64,000 nt of DNA from Apostichopus japonicus (lineage: Eukaryota > Echinodermata > Holothuroidea > Aspidochirotida > Stichopodidae), in the NCBI RefSeq assembly GCF_037975245.1, contig NC_092568.1:23791501-23855500 (forward strand), written 5' to 3'. Below, in pieces: positions 25,601-35,300 of this stretch. A program made the translations under genes and the position numbers. The notes under the pieces were generated by a model. The model saw nothing but the letters and a program-made list of their open reading frames with translations. It made no database searches and was not told where the DNA came from. Numbering within the stretch: position 1 is the stretch's first letter; each line of letters opens with the position of its first letter.

Positions 25601-27651
25601 TAGGAATGTAAAAGTTTAACCAGCTTTCTGGTGGCTTTGATCACTTGACATCTTTTCTTACAAATTGAGACACATAATGAACATAGAGAAGTTTATATCT
25701 TTCTGTAGGTCTACTTTGAACTGATCTAAGCAAGACATAACCAGACCACTCAAAAATGACACTATTGGCAAAACTATGTGGGTGCAGGTGTTGTCAGGGT
25801 GCAGTGCTGAAAGTTACAGTACTTACCGATCTTGGTATTTAGAAAGGGGCATAAATAGTTGAACAAATGGTGACAAAGTGGCCATTGTATGTTTACCTAT
25901 AGATGTGGATGCAGGTGTTCTCAAAGTGCAGTGCTAAATGTTACCAATCTTTGAAAACAGAAAAGTGCTTATTGTTGAACATGTGGTGAGGAAAAAGTGG
26001 TATACAGTACTGTATGTCTAACTGACATGCAGTTTATTTCTGGAGATGCATGGGGTAACTACACTGTACACTGAGATTGTTCTTTCAGATAGTAGTTCTT
26101 TACTCTCAAAACAATGGAACATGAAGTTTAAATTCTTCCTCTGCTGTATCTTAGAGGATGAGCAACTGTAGCATACCTGGACAGTATACTTACTAGACCT
26201 TATCTGCAAAAAACAAATACAACTGATGGTCTTGTGTTGAAAGTGATAGAGACGCTTGTGATTAAAAGAACTGTTTCAAGCAGCTAAGAAATGTTCCCTT
26301 GAGTATTACAGACTTGAGTAAGTCTGAAAATGATAGCCACTGAACCACTGGTAGGTTTGCATTCTTAGTGCTTTCCTCTACTTGTGATTCCTTTGATTTC
26401 TTTTATTGAGGTGGCATAATTTGCAAAGGGTTGCTGCCAAAAGGATCAAGATTTAAAGATAATAACTTAATACTGGCACTTTTTCCTTTGATCAATGCTG
26501 CTCACTTCAGTGGTTGTGGTAAAAAAATATGGAGAGGATTGGATAACAAAGAGATACTGTATTTGACCTCCTAGTGGTCAACACTATAAATCATACTCTA
26601 ACTGAGTCACATTGGAAGATATTCCAACAGCCCCCTGACATATCACTAACAGTTAAACTATGATATTCCCAAACTGTGCAAAATCCTTCTTAACTGTTGG
26701 GCGGTGTAGTTTTTATTCACTAACAAAAATCTCTAGTACATGTATAGGATTTTCAGATGATGGCTAAGTGTGTTTCCTGTGCAGCCCAGCACAGTCAAAA
26801 GAAAACAAGGACACAAGTAGATGTTGAGTAAGAAAATTATTCCATCTGTGTCCAAAGGATAACTTCTCGATTAGATGCTAGTGGCAACAATCAAGTCAGG
26901 AACTTGACAAAATAAATATATAGCCTACCTAGGCTAGTACTGTAGCTTTTGCATTCCTTGTCAAGAGGTAATTTGCTTTCAAGCTTTTAGTCGAAAAAGA
27001 CTGGGCATCCAAACATCAAGATTCTCAGATGCCCTTTCCTCATATTATCCAATAAATTCTATAGTTTGACATTTTCAAAACAATGTGCGATTGACATATA
27101 ACACCTGTATAAGTTACTCTAGCTCTGTTCAACATAGGCCTACCATTTCTTAATAAATAATTCAAATAGCTGCAGTAGGCTAATGAAGAATAAATAATGA
27201 GACTGTTAATTAACAGCATACTTACTTGAAGCCAAGTCCACGTAAATGTTGTCCTATAAGTCGAACAATATCTTGTTCTGATCTTGATAGTTGCTTTTTT
27301 GGACCCATCGATTCACAAGAGAAGCCATTTCCGAGAATCTCTTCATCTGACTCTGTGCTTGCATCTCCATTGGTAGCAAACCCATCTCTATCATCCGAAG
27401 TTCCATTAGTCTCTAGTCTGCTCGGCACATCGCCGTTGTGGACCATGGGCCCGGAATGTCCTCCACTGGCTTCCATGGTAGTGATCAAACTGGCGTTTGA
27501 TTGGGAAGGTATCTCCTCAGTGCTAGGGCCAACCTCAGACCTAGCCACTGTGCTACAACTTGCGGCAGAAACGCGTTGTTTTTTCGCCGGTGGCGGAGAC
27601 AAACCACCGTTCTCCGAGTCAGATGATGAGGCCAGAATTGCTAATAACCTT
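5351..27651 (-). CDS. WDR26: WDR26 orthologue, 5' four coding exons (3' part off-window)
   Basis: The visible coding exons are 27226-27651, 8373-8472, 5954-6010 and 5351-5487. They splice in frame through GT-AG introns. The product has a Ser/acidic N-terminus, a LisH motif ([14 protein letters not shown] then [17 protein letters not shown]) and a CTLH region ending [20 protein letters not shown]. This order and spacing match vertebrate WDR26 closely. WDR26 is a subunit of the CTLH/GID E3 ubiquitin ligase, where LisH and CTLH mediate assembly and the C-terminal WD40 propeller recruits substrates and other subunits. The WD40 exons are missing only because they lie left of the window, past the DIRS insertion. 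The start is unsettled: see the first exon. Intron 1 is unusually long at about 18.75 kb. Confidence 0.92.
5488..8372 (-). other. WDR26 introns 2 and 3
   Basis: Intron 3 (5488-5953) and intron 2 (6011-8372) surround the 57-bp exon. Both are AT-rich and I recognise no repeat family or RNA gene. The ORF at 6608-6937 is a chance frame with no family resemblance. Confidence 0.6.
5954..6010 (-). CDS. WDR26: WDR26 exon 3 (CTLH)
   Basis: 57-bp micro-exon of 19 codons, [19 protein letters not shown], corresponding to the human AENDLNELKPLV region. Borders are GCAG at the 5' end and GTAGGT at the 3' end, and phase is zero on both sides. Confidence 0.9.
8373..8472 (-). CDS. WDR26: WDR26 exon 2 (rest of LisH, start of CTLH)
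   Basis: 100-bp exon with acceptor TTTTTTCAG and donor GTAAGT. It encodes [20 protein letters not shown] followed by [13 protein letters not shown], directly comparable to the human segment containing [14 protein letters not shown]. The reading phase agrees with both neighbouring exons. Confidence 0.95.
9346..9437. repeat. 15-bp minisatellite (ACACCCTCACCCCAC type)
   Basis: About six tandem copies of a pyrimidine-rich 15-mer, ACACCCTCATCCCAC changing to ACACCCTCACCCCAC along the array. Simple tandem repeat without coding capacity. Confidence 0.9.
10558..10710. repeat. (GT)n/(TA)n microsatellite with TATATATC interruptions
   Basis: The tract starts as (GT)n, continues as long alternating TA runs broken at intervals by a C (TATATATC), and ends again in GT-rich repeats. 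Confidence 0.95.
11540..12770. repeat. 1.2-kb variable minisatellite, 17-bp unit near AAGTAGGGGTCATCAGC
   Basis: Roughly seventy degenerate copies of a 17-bp core, GTAGGGGTCATCAG plus three variable bases. Main variants are AGCAAGTAGG, AGATTGTAGG and AGAGATGGTAGG. A block of variants beginning AGTAGGGATCATCTGATCCT at 11561 recurs in the same order at 12056, giving a higher-order period of 495 bp. No ORF is retained through the array. Confidence 0.95.
13891..14221. repeat. Local tandem duplication, period about 170 bp
   Basis: Units 13891-14046 and 14061-14221 share GCACTGAAAACA, the block ACCATTTTTGGTTTATTGAA, and the ending AAACAAGTATGTATCAGAT. They differ by small indels, including a shorter GTA run in the second copy and an extra 10 bp or so near its middle. 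Confidence 0.9.
15643..16810 (-). mobile_element. Degraded non-LTR retrotransposon (L2/CR1-like) 3' end
   Basis: The frame at 16764-16450 encodes [19 protein letters not shown] followed by [10 protein letters not shown]. This is the RT motif pair of Jockey/CR1/L2-type LINEs, with V in place of A in the usual YADD. Fragments of the C-terminal region follow in shifting frames (YLQELI...[25 protein letters not shown]). The 3' tail reads GTGCTATATAAGCACTGG followed by a GTAGTG-type short repeat, like L2 tails. Several stops and frameshifts show that it is dead and old. The endonuclease half is absent (5' truncation). Confidence 0.85.
16881..17264. repeat. Diverged tandem duplication, period about 220 bp
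   Basis: Units beginning at 16881 and 17101 share, in order, GGTCA-AAAAGT, ATTACCAAAT-ACTCCATACAA, GCATG-TAAGAACA, TGTCACT-TGA and CCAACAAAAGA. The second copy differs by many substitutions, so the duplication is not recent. Confidence 0.8.
17683..17705. repeat. (GACT)n microsatellite
   Basis: Five to six copies of TGAC/GACT, followed by CATCATCAG. Confidence 0.9.
17821..18019. mobile_element. 199-bp inverted-repeat element made of DIRS ends
   Basis: The element begins ATTTAC and ends GTAAAT. Its outer arms of about 60 bp are inverted copies of each other: CAGGTAAAC/CAGGTAAGC, GGGGAGACAGG, and GTGCTAATG versus GTGCCAAGG on reversal. The right arm matches 3845-3907 of the DIRS element directly. 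The reverse complement of the whole unit also aligns with about 3750-3907, including GACGCACAGTGTTA and AGGCACGGTAGAA. It has no coding capacity. It could be a solo terminal-repeat derivative or a non-autonomous (MITE-like) element. Confidence 0.75.
20498..20518. repeat. T-run followed by G-run
   Basis: Ten T followed by eleven G, then AGGGTGG. A homopolymer junction with no coding content; length may be unreliable in sequencing. Confidence 0.9.
20811..20860 (+). repeat. G-rich tract with G-quadruplex potential
   Basis: At least nine runs of three or more G within 50 bp (GGGCGGGG, GGCGGGGCGGGCGGGG, TGGGGCGGGGAGGGAGGGGGG) with loops of one to two bases. This fits the G-quadruplex pattern on the plus strand, in otherwise AT-rich DNA deep in intron 1. 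Confidence 0.85.
23252..23266. repeat. Poly-C tract (15 C)
   Basis: Homopolymer of 15 C in an AT-rich context. Confidence 0.9.
25403..25945. repeat. Three diverged copies of a GTGCAGGTGTYGTCAGGGTGCAGT motif
   Basis: The motif occurs at about 25420-25442, 25781-25803 and 25909-25932. Copies two and three are about 130 bp apart and similar over most of that length, including GTTGAACAWRTGGTGA, so they look like a tandem duplication. Copy one is more distant. Confidence 0.7.
27226..27651 (-). CDS. WDR26: WDR26 first visible coding exon (N-terminus and start of LisH)
   Basis: The exon encodes a Ser/Asp-rich segment with [10 protein letters not shown], then an acidic stretch, then [20 protein letters not shown], the start of the LisH motif. 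The donor is GTAAGT at 27225-27220, leaving two bases (AA) that join a C in the next exon to give Asn. Upstream in frame a stop is reached with no ATG. There are two options. Translation may begin at the ATG at 27476, whose context ACTACCATGG fits the Kozak rule. Or an upstream exon may splice to the acceptor TTTACCCAG at 27652-27660. The coding look of the residues before the ATG favours an upstream exon, which I could not identify. Confidence 0.85.
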
Positions 27652-28500
27652 CTGGGTAAAACATAAATGTCTGGTGTCTTTTCGGGGGAACGGAACAAAG
27701 AAAAGTAAATTTTATTTTCCGTGTCTTTTGCTTAGCTAAAGCGAAATCGTTTCAAGTTAGCCTACGTTGACTAACGTTAGGCTAGTTAATACCTAAACGA
27801 ATTATTGGCAGTCAACCTTTTGGCCTAACGTAGGATTGGAAGAAAAAAGTAAAACTTGACGGCGCTATGAGGAATCAGAACAATCGCGGATGGAACAATT
27901 CCACAATCTTCCAGTAACATACCACAACAGTTGGGCATTCGTCTGAATTGTTACGACCAAGAAGTGATATCAATAGCGTAAAAGAATTCGTAATTACTGA
28001 AATACCGGGGACTCATCCACTGAATAGTTCTTCACAGTACGTATTTCATTACGTTCAGGCGGCATTCCTCAAAACTACACTTGTATGTACATTACACACA
28101 GTTAGTTCGGGTACAGCTGGTCAACCGGGCAAGTTTGTTATTGTCATGACGTCATTAGCGGTGTCGCTCTACATGTTCGAATTCATTCAGTAATGGTTGT
28201 CTGAGCAGGGAGTTGTTCCATAACAACTCCCTGGTCTGAGTTGGTTCTGTTCCTTGACGCCCAAAAGTTACAACTCCATCGTAGGCGTTGTATCTATGAA
28301 GTATCACATTTCGAACCTTCACGTATGATAATCGTTGATGAGTGCGGGTTTGTTTACATGTCTTGTCTGTTGTTATGATCGTGTAGAGATTTACGAGGCT
28401 GGTGTCCATGTTTATGGTCAGCAGAAAGTTTGTCTAGAAATCAAAATTCGTATTAAAGAATCAAAACTATTGACGTAATACGCACACCTCGACTTAGCGA
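27652..28500 (-). promoter_or_regulatory. Upstream region and probable promoter of WDR26
   Basis: The region is visibly richer in CpG than the introns (for example TTCGTAATTAC, GGGCAAG, AGCGGTGTCGC). It lies just upstream of the first WDR26 coding exon. No TATA box is evident at a convincing spacing. An 84-codon minus ORF (28409-28155) lies here. I do not recognise it, and it does not give the phase required by the 27651 acceptor in any obvious way. Confidence 0.45.
28206..28233. repeat. Perfect 12-bp inverted repeat (hairpin)
   Basis: CAGGGAGTTGTT, four-base loop CCAT, then AACAACTCCCTG. The arms pair perfectly. There is no T-run beside it, and it lies about 555 bp upstream of the first WDR26 exon border. 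Confidence 0.9.
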
Positions 28501-29770
28501 TAATTATTGGTTGATTATCAGCCGGAATTTCGCAGCCCCCTCCAGTACCGCCCTGATCCGTCCCACGTTTCTAATGGGGAAAGACATCCTTTTGCTATTA
28601 AAAATGTGACTTTCGTTTAGATACAAAGAAAACTAGTTGTGCCTCTTTGTTACGATTCCTACAACAACAAAAAAGACAATAGCAAAAGTACCGCTTTGTT
28701 GGATAACATTCAAGTAATGGAATTCGTGGCAAACAGAAAGTACACAGGATTAGATCTCGTCGGAACAATTTTGTTTTTTGCGGCTTGCTTTCTCAAATGA
28801 AATATATGTCCCACCCCCTCCCAGAGAAAAGACCTCTTCAATCGCCGATGGAGAACGATCTGAATAGAGCCATGGCGTTAGTTACCACGACTACTGTTGT
28901 TACGGGAATAAAAGCAATTATCAAGATTATTAATATTAACGGAGAGGGACATAATTTTACAACATTTTTCCTCATCCAACCAAGAATTCGAAATTATTCA
29001 TAGTTTTCCTTCTAGTCGAGCTGTGTGCCCCCATTTTTCTTTCATGTACTGATCAGAGAAAGATGGATGCTGAGGCTACTGAGGAACTTGGCATGGTATA
29101 ATTTTCTTTCTGACCGTTGTTTTGTCAGCTGATTTATTTAAAATTGCTGTTGTGCTTTGTTGAGTGGAGTCTGTCATGTATTTAGTATTTCCGGTTTGCA
29201 AATTGGGAGCTGGGGGTTTCAAAACAACTGTGTTCACCATGTCGACACAGTGATGAAGATTGGGTGTCTTCATCAGTATTTGAAAAAAGTGGTCAGATAT
29301 GCAGTTACACTCTTGTGTACTATTACACGCCTGCCGAGTAATTCTCTGTACACTCATGGAAAGAGATGGCTCGACATAACTCGGTGTTTATCCTTGATCA
29401 TCACATTTGATATGGGTTCATATGAGCTTCTCTTTGCCCTGTTACCCTTTGGATTCACGTAACTGAAATTTAGCTGTAAGTTACATGATACTAAACTGTT
29501 GCATGCACTGTTTGACTGAAGTAATCTTTTAAGAGACAAGTGTGCTTGAGCAACTGAGGACTAAGTGTCCCCAGAGGAGTTTGACACTTACAAAAATGTC
29601 TCTCTCTCTCTCTCTTTGCATAAGAATGATGCCACAAAAACTCAAGCAGGTGTTTCAATTTCTGTGTTTAGCAACAAAAGATATTGTCCATATCTTACAA
29701 ATGGTCACAACCATAAAAGACAATCAAAAGTTTTAAAAGAAAAGTAACACAAATGGCATACTTTTATACT
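28500..29770. other. Intergenic DNA between WDR26 and PRPF39
   Basis: No recognisable gene. ORFs of 60-100 codons on both strands lack family features. The segment 29330-29365, read in reverse, resembles 43755-43795 (see findings), so part of it may be a dispersed repeat. A short CT microsatellite lies at 29598-29616. Confidence 0.5.
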
Positions 29771-29776
29771 TTTATT
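29771..29776 (-). terminator. Candidate polyadenylation signal AATAAA for PRPF39
   Basis: Canonical hexamer on the minus strand. It is the first exact AATAAA found downstream of the PRPF39 stop. No transcript support is available. Confidence 0.4.
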
Positions 29777-32361
29777 TCTCTTTGCTGTAAATATATAACC
29801 GAAGAAAAAAAATCAGCTTTTCCAAATGTTATACCTTCAACCAGTGAACAATCTACTAGCTAACAGGGGTGTTTCTCCCTCTGACAAAGAAACAATATAT
29901 TGTGCAGTCATATTCACACATAACATAAAATAAATTGGTCTCAAGTTTTCCACATCCTTCAAACTCAAGACACATTTACTTCACCTCTCCCCCCATCTCC
30001 ATTTCAACATCCAGATAAAAGGTATATAACTGCAGATTGTATTCAGATTTCATCCGTCAAACCAGGAGAGCAAATAAAGGAATTTAAAATTTAGTTAAAA
30101 GTGGAATGTAAAGTTCATACAAAAAAAGGAAACCACAACCAAATAGCAAGCGTTCATTGCAATACTTAAGATGGAATCACATTTTGTGATATTGTAGGAT
30201 TTTGTCTCATTCTCTCCAAATTGCTATTCAGCAGGCATCACATTAATGTTCTTGCAGAACGACTTTTAGGTACTGCGTTGTATATTCAAAATCAATGAAG
30301 CCTGTCACCTTTCTCAACCAAAAAAAACTTCTTGACTTGAGCTGAAATTGTGTACCCTCTCTCTGATTATCTTACATCAATATTAAAATTTCGCTGGAAG
30401 CTGAAAGCAGAAAGAAATAAACCCCCAAAAATCCCTCAAAACAAAACAAAACAAAAGATATCCTGAAGTTTCTTGTTGTTGAAAAATATTGGGGTTTTCT
30501 CGTAAGTCATGTGGATATTTAACCTAAATTTGCGTACATGTCAATGTTTTTACCATTTCAATTAATAAATGAAATTTATGATAACATAAATTGTTTATGT
30601 ACAAATAACCATTATATTCTTCTAATTTCAATGAAACCATAGGCACTAATAAGAAGAAGGTTACAAGCTGCTCACATCAAATGCATCTTCTGGAACCTAG
30701 TAATCTACTGTAGCTTCTGAATCAGCATATTTCAGGCTGACTCCACATTTTCACAGGTTGCAGTACCTCTGCAATAGCCTCCATTCATTTCATCTCTCTG
30801 ATAAATTGCTTTTTACTCATCTCCTTCTTTCGTTTAACAAAAAATAGCAATCAGCAAAGGGCACTAAATGAACTGCAGCCTGACAGCACAAGCCAAAAGA
30901 GGGAACTGCAACGGTACTAAAAGCAATTTAACAGTGTCTGTTCCTCAGAGCCTTGCATAATAAAGCTGTTTGTCACTCTCAACATGTTAAAACAATTTAT
31001 ACAGAGTTGTACTGCACAGAAGCTTATTTTAGTGACGGCCTTCGTTCTTCCGATAGCAAAGTCAATGCACTTTAAATTTAAGACTTGAGGTTACTTGTTC
31101 ACTACATCACCTTCCCATGTTACATGTCATCCCTAGTTTCAACACTGGACACATATTACCAGAGTTGTAACAAGTCAAGTTAAGGCTGAGTCAAGTATTT
31201 GCTAAGACATGTCAGTGCATAAAACATCTACTTGCTAAAATAAAATGCCTGTGGCATTTTCTTTGAATTAGTAAAAATCCAACATGTGTCTACTCTGGCA
31301 GACAATTCAGTGCTTTTTTTCTTTCCGCTGGCAAAATGTGGCAAAATCCACTGACATTTAGCCGGTACATATCCTGGATTAAAATAAACAGAGCTTTATG
31401 CTACATAGTCAAATGAGATCCAATTTCTGTCCGAAATTGAGGAGGCAAAACCTTACATCACCAAAGTGAATCCGTGCCGCATTAAAAGGAGGATAACATC
31501 AAATCACTATCTTTAGGTTATATGAGAGAGATGCTTGTGGAGAAAGGACTCCGTCAAAAAACTAAGGAAAGACTTGTTCCATTTGGGAGGTACCATGGTT
31601 TAAGAAGAAATGTTGAGGAACTGTCATATCATCAACCAACGATGACAAGGCACCAAAAGTAGGTGAAACTGTACTTTTTCTTCGTTTTAATGTACATCAT
31701 TTAACTGTGTTGGCACTGACACCAATGCCAGTAGGAGGTAATGTATTTAGCATTAGCAAAGCCACTATCACAGGAGAAGAAATACATTGTAATAAATAAA
31801 GAAAATCTTTAATATCTCTTCCCTATGTGTGGCTCCATGATGCTGTCACATTTAGACTTGATCACATCTTCAGTGTTTAGCAGAATAATCTTAATACTGT
31901 AATAAAGTTTTCCTCATCTGATTGATCGGGTTGCTCATCACAAGCATCTCTATCACTTATGCCAATGATTATGGATTATGTTTGCCTCTCTTTCCAAAAA
32001 TAAAAATAAAAATTGGGGAAAATTTAAAGACATTGCTTGATAAACAAATATTGTGTTCATAAAAATTCAATAACCTGTATGCATCAGAAAAATAGTGGAA
32101 GTTAAACATAATGGAGAGTAAATAATGCTTGTGAATAAACCTAAGGTCTGGTACTTTTGGTATTCTTCAAAACAAGAGGCTCCTTTGCAATCAGTGCTGC
32201 TCTGAGAACCGACCCATCTTTCCATTGCTTTGCACCAGCACGGTCTCCCAATGCTTTGCATTAGCACGGTCTCCTTCATCTCTCATTCTACCATCCCTTG
32301 GCATTCAGTTGTTTCGTCCTTCCTTCCCTAGATCTGTGCCATCGTGTATAACTATTTCTTC
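29771..32361 (-). other. Probable PRPF39 3' untranslated region
   Basis: Non-coding AT-rich sequence directly after the PRPF39 stop codon. Reading down the minus strand, the first canonical AATAAA I find is at 29776-29771. ATTAAA variants occur at 31813-31808 and 31691-31686. The mRNA could therefore end at either place, and the long version would carry a 2.6-kb tail. Confidence 0.45.
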
Positions 32362-35300
32362 TCAAGAAGGGTAATAGCCAGAGCCATAACTGCTCCATTG
32401 TTGAGGTTGTTGGTATCCGTATGGATTCTGTGATTTTGAAAATTAAGGAGATTAAATCTAGTTAAATACATTTTCATATCACAGTTTTTTTCTTTTTATC
32501 CCCCAGTAGACAATAACATCACTGAAAGCCCTTCTTAGCTACACATTATTAGGGATATCATTTTGTGTTTTAATTTCCTGTAGCAGTTTTGAAGGCTCTC
32601 CAATTTATATTTATCAAAACAATGGTTCCTGGGCACAAAAACTGCTATACATCTTTGCAATTTCATAGCAATCTGACCATGCTGGATAGCATTTTGGCAA
32701 AACTGGATCAATTATTCCCTGATTATGCTAGGTAGCAATGAAGGAGTGTAGGGGAAGGAGTGTAGAGGGGGACTGTATTTTTCCCAATTCTTGTTGGTGT
32801 TGTACTTTCCTCTGTCCATTACCTTGTTCTTTTCATTATTTATACTATTTATTGGCGGTTATTTTGAAGGTATTTCCATATGCTGTTGTTAAGTTTATTC
32901 AGTCACAATGACAGCTTAATGAGGAAGTTCTCGATAAATCTTTCTATTCTCACCTGATAGGCTGACCACTGCTGCTGATAGTTATAACTCTGGTCCACCT
33001 GCGGCTGGTACTGTGGGTACTGTGGCTGCGGGAAGCCCACTGCAGACTGATTGTAATTTCCCTGAGAGGCTGTTTCCTCAGCTTTGTTGTCACTGGCAAC
33101 TTTGGATTTCTTCTGGTCTCCACTGTCTCCTCCTCTGCAAAATAGAACAATAGGTCATTGTAGTTAGAAGAAAAACAATAATAATTAGTAACATACTCCT
33201 ACTGTAGTAGGATAATAGATCCTGTCATTTTGTAGAAAGGAAACTTTCTCAAATATCCCAATTGCAATAGGACAGTAGATCATTGTAATTAGCCCACCTC
33301 CAAGCCAAAAAAAATAAATAGCCCCTCCCCTCCCCCTGCCCAAAACTGACGGAAGGGGGAAGAAAAGTCCTCCATTACATTGGCAGTCTTTGGAGGACAG
33401 TATGTCTTTGTTATCTATAGCAGAAACAAAACAATGATTACACTGCCTTCACTAGTAGTTCATAAACCAACCAATGAATTAAGCCAAAACACCATGACCA
33501 TAAGTATGACAAATTTTGCACAGACTTTACTTCTGCAATAGGAAATATGCTATCAGCTGATGAAGAAAGAATTCCACCCCACCCCCTCCTCTCCACCTCC
33601 CACCACCATTTCCCATCCCTAATAAGTTTAGGAGCCAAAACAGGGAAAGCACATTCATCTTTAGTGTACTCTGATTAAACCACCATTCAGAAGTAATAAC
33701 ATCCTTACTCATCTGTGTGTTTTCTCTTCTTCGATAAGCTCTGATGAGATTTCACAAGTTTGTTGTGTTCCTCGAGTGTGGTTTGGAATCTGCAAACAAG
33801 ATGGAACTCAACGACGTCATAGGCATTCTACAGACAACAACAACAAGGGTGTGCACTGCTGCAGAGAATACAAAACTACACAAAATACAAAACTATACAA
33901 GACTTTCAGTTTTGTTAAATTTTTGCACTTTTCATAAGTAGGCTTAAATGTGCTTGACTGATTTGATGAACTAGCCAAACGCTACTTTATTCTTCTTCTT
34001 CTTTCTTTGTGTTTTTACTTCTAACATAACCTCCTCTCTAAGTTGACGAGAGTCGCTTTCTAAATTTAACAATACCAATACCAGTAAATAAAGTCGAAAT
34101 ATGTCAAATTAAACTGCACCATTCACTCCTCAACTTCAGGGTACGTGCACAAATAAAAAAACCTGGTTGTGAAGTTGGAAGGCTTTACACCTGAACTTGT
34201 TCATTATCCAGTTCTAAAAATGTGAATCAATAAAAAGTACAGGAACTTAAGTCCAGTTTAGTACCCATACCTATTCACATCTTGGCAAAAGTCTCTGGTG
34301 AACTCCAGTTTTCGCTTTGAGAACATCACCTTGGTCTCTAGGGGAAGATCTTTCTCCAAGACCTCCTGGAAGACATGAAATGTTTGCTCTTCGTCGATTG
34401 GCGTCCTTTGGTACTCCAAGTCCACCAGTTTCATGTAAAGTACCTCTTTTATCTACCCAGAAGAATTACAAGAATAGTTCACACATGGATTCAGAATGGC
34501 GAAATGTAAAAGCTTCAAATTCATCAAATTGGTGGTGGTGGTTAGCTTGAGGATGAATGTGTTACAACGTTCACGTTAAATGTTAGTATTTATTTGTACC
34601 CATTGCATCATCTTTCTTGGTTTCAAAATCCTGGAGATCTTGTGATCAGGACATTAACCTTGATACAGATATTACTCTTTATTTCAAGTTAATTATTGCA
34701 CCTTCCCAAAACTTGTCGGTTCAGTCAGTTTCATAGTAAATTAAAAAAATAGCTTGCATCCATACTTACTCCATTGTTGTCAACTGCACCTTTTAAGACT
34801 TCCTTGGCTGCTTCAAGATCTCCAACCACCTATCAATAAAACAACAAAGAGGAAATTCATCTTCAGAGTGGTGTTCAATTCGTCTCCTGGCTTAGTAATT
34901 TGAAATTGAGGAATTAGGCCCCTTGTTAGAGATGTAAGAGTTGGATATCTTGAGCTCTCGAAATGACCCACACATCTTGCCCACTCTCCATGAGATATTT
35001 AAGGTGACATTCATCTATTTTAGCTGCAGATAACACAACTTTTGTTCTGTTTCCTTTACAACCCTGGGTAATCAACCCTTTTTAAGGGTCGCCAAATATT
35101 TTGGAGAGTCGCCAAAACATTTGTTTGAAAAATTTGACAAACACATAATATATTGAAAGTCTCCTGTAAAGAAAGTTTGATGGCTTGATAGTTTTAAATG
35201 TTTTTTTTTACAAGCAATGGTTCAGTTTTTTCAAACTTGTTTTCTGGAGTAGAATGCACACATCTTTCAGTAACTTCCACATCCCTTCTGCTACACTTAT

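Larger units (their letters stand above)
8473..27225 (-). other. WDR26 intron 1, about 18.75 kb, repeat-rich
   Basis: This is a single intron, because the LisH codon split between 27226 and 8472 restores the conserved Asn. Recognisable repeats are entered separately. The rest (about 8480-9340, 9440-10550, 10715-11535, 12775-13885, 14225-15640, 18020-20490, 20865-23250, 23270-25400 and 25950-27220) is AT-rich DNA without coding signal. It contains many short palindromic TACTGTA/TACAGTA strings. Confidence 0.7.

Noticed and set aside
28155-28409. 84-codon minus ORF upstream of WDR26, considered as its first exon
   Set aside because: No donor in it gives an evident phase match to the acceptor at 27651, and the peptide resembles nothing in WDR26.
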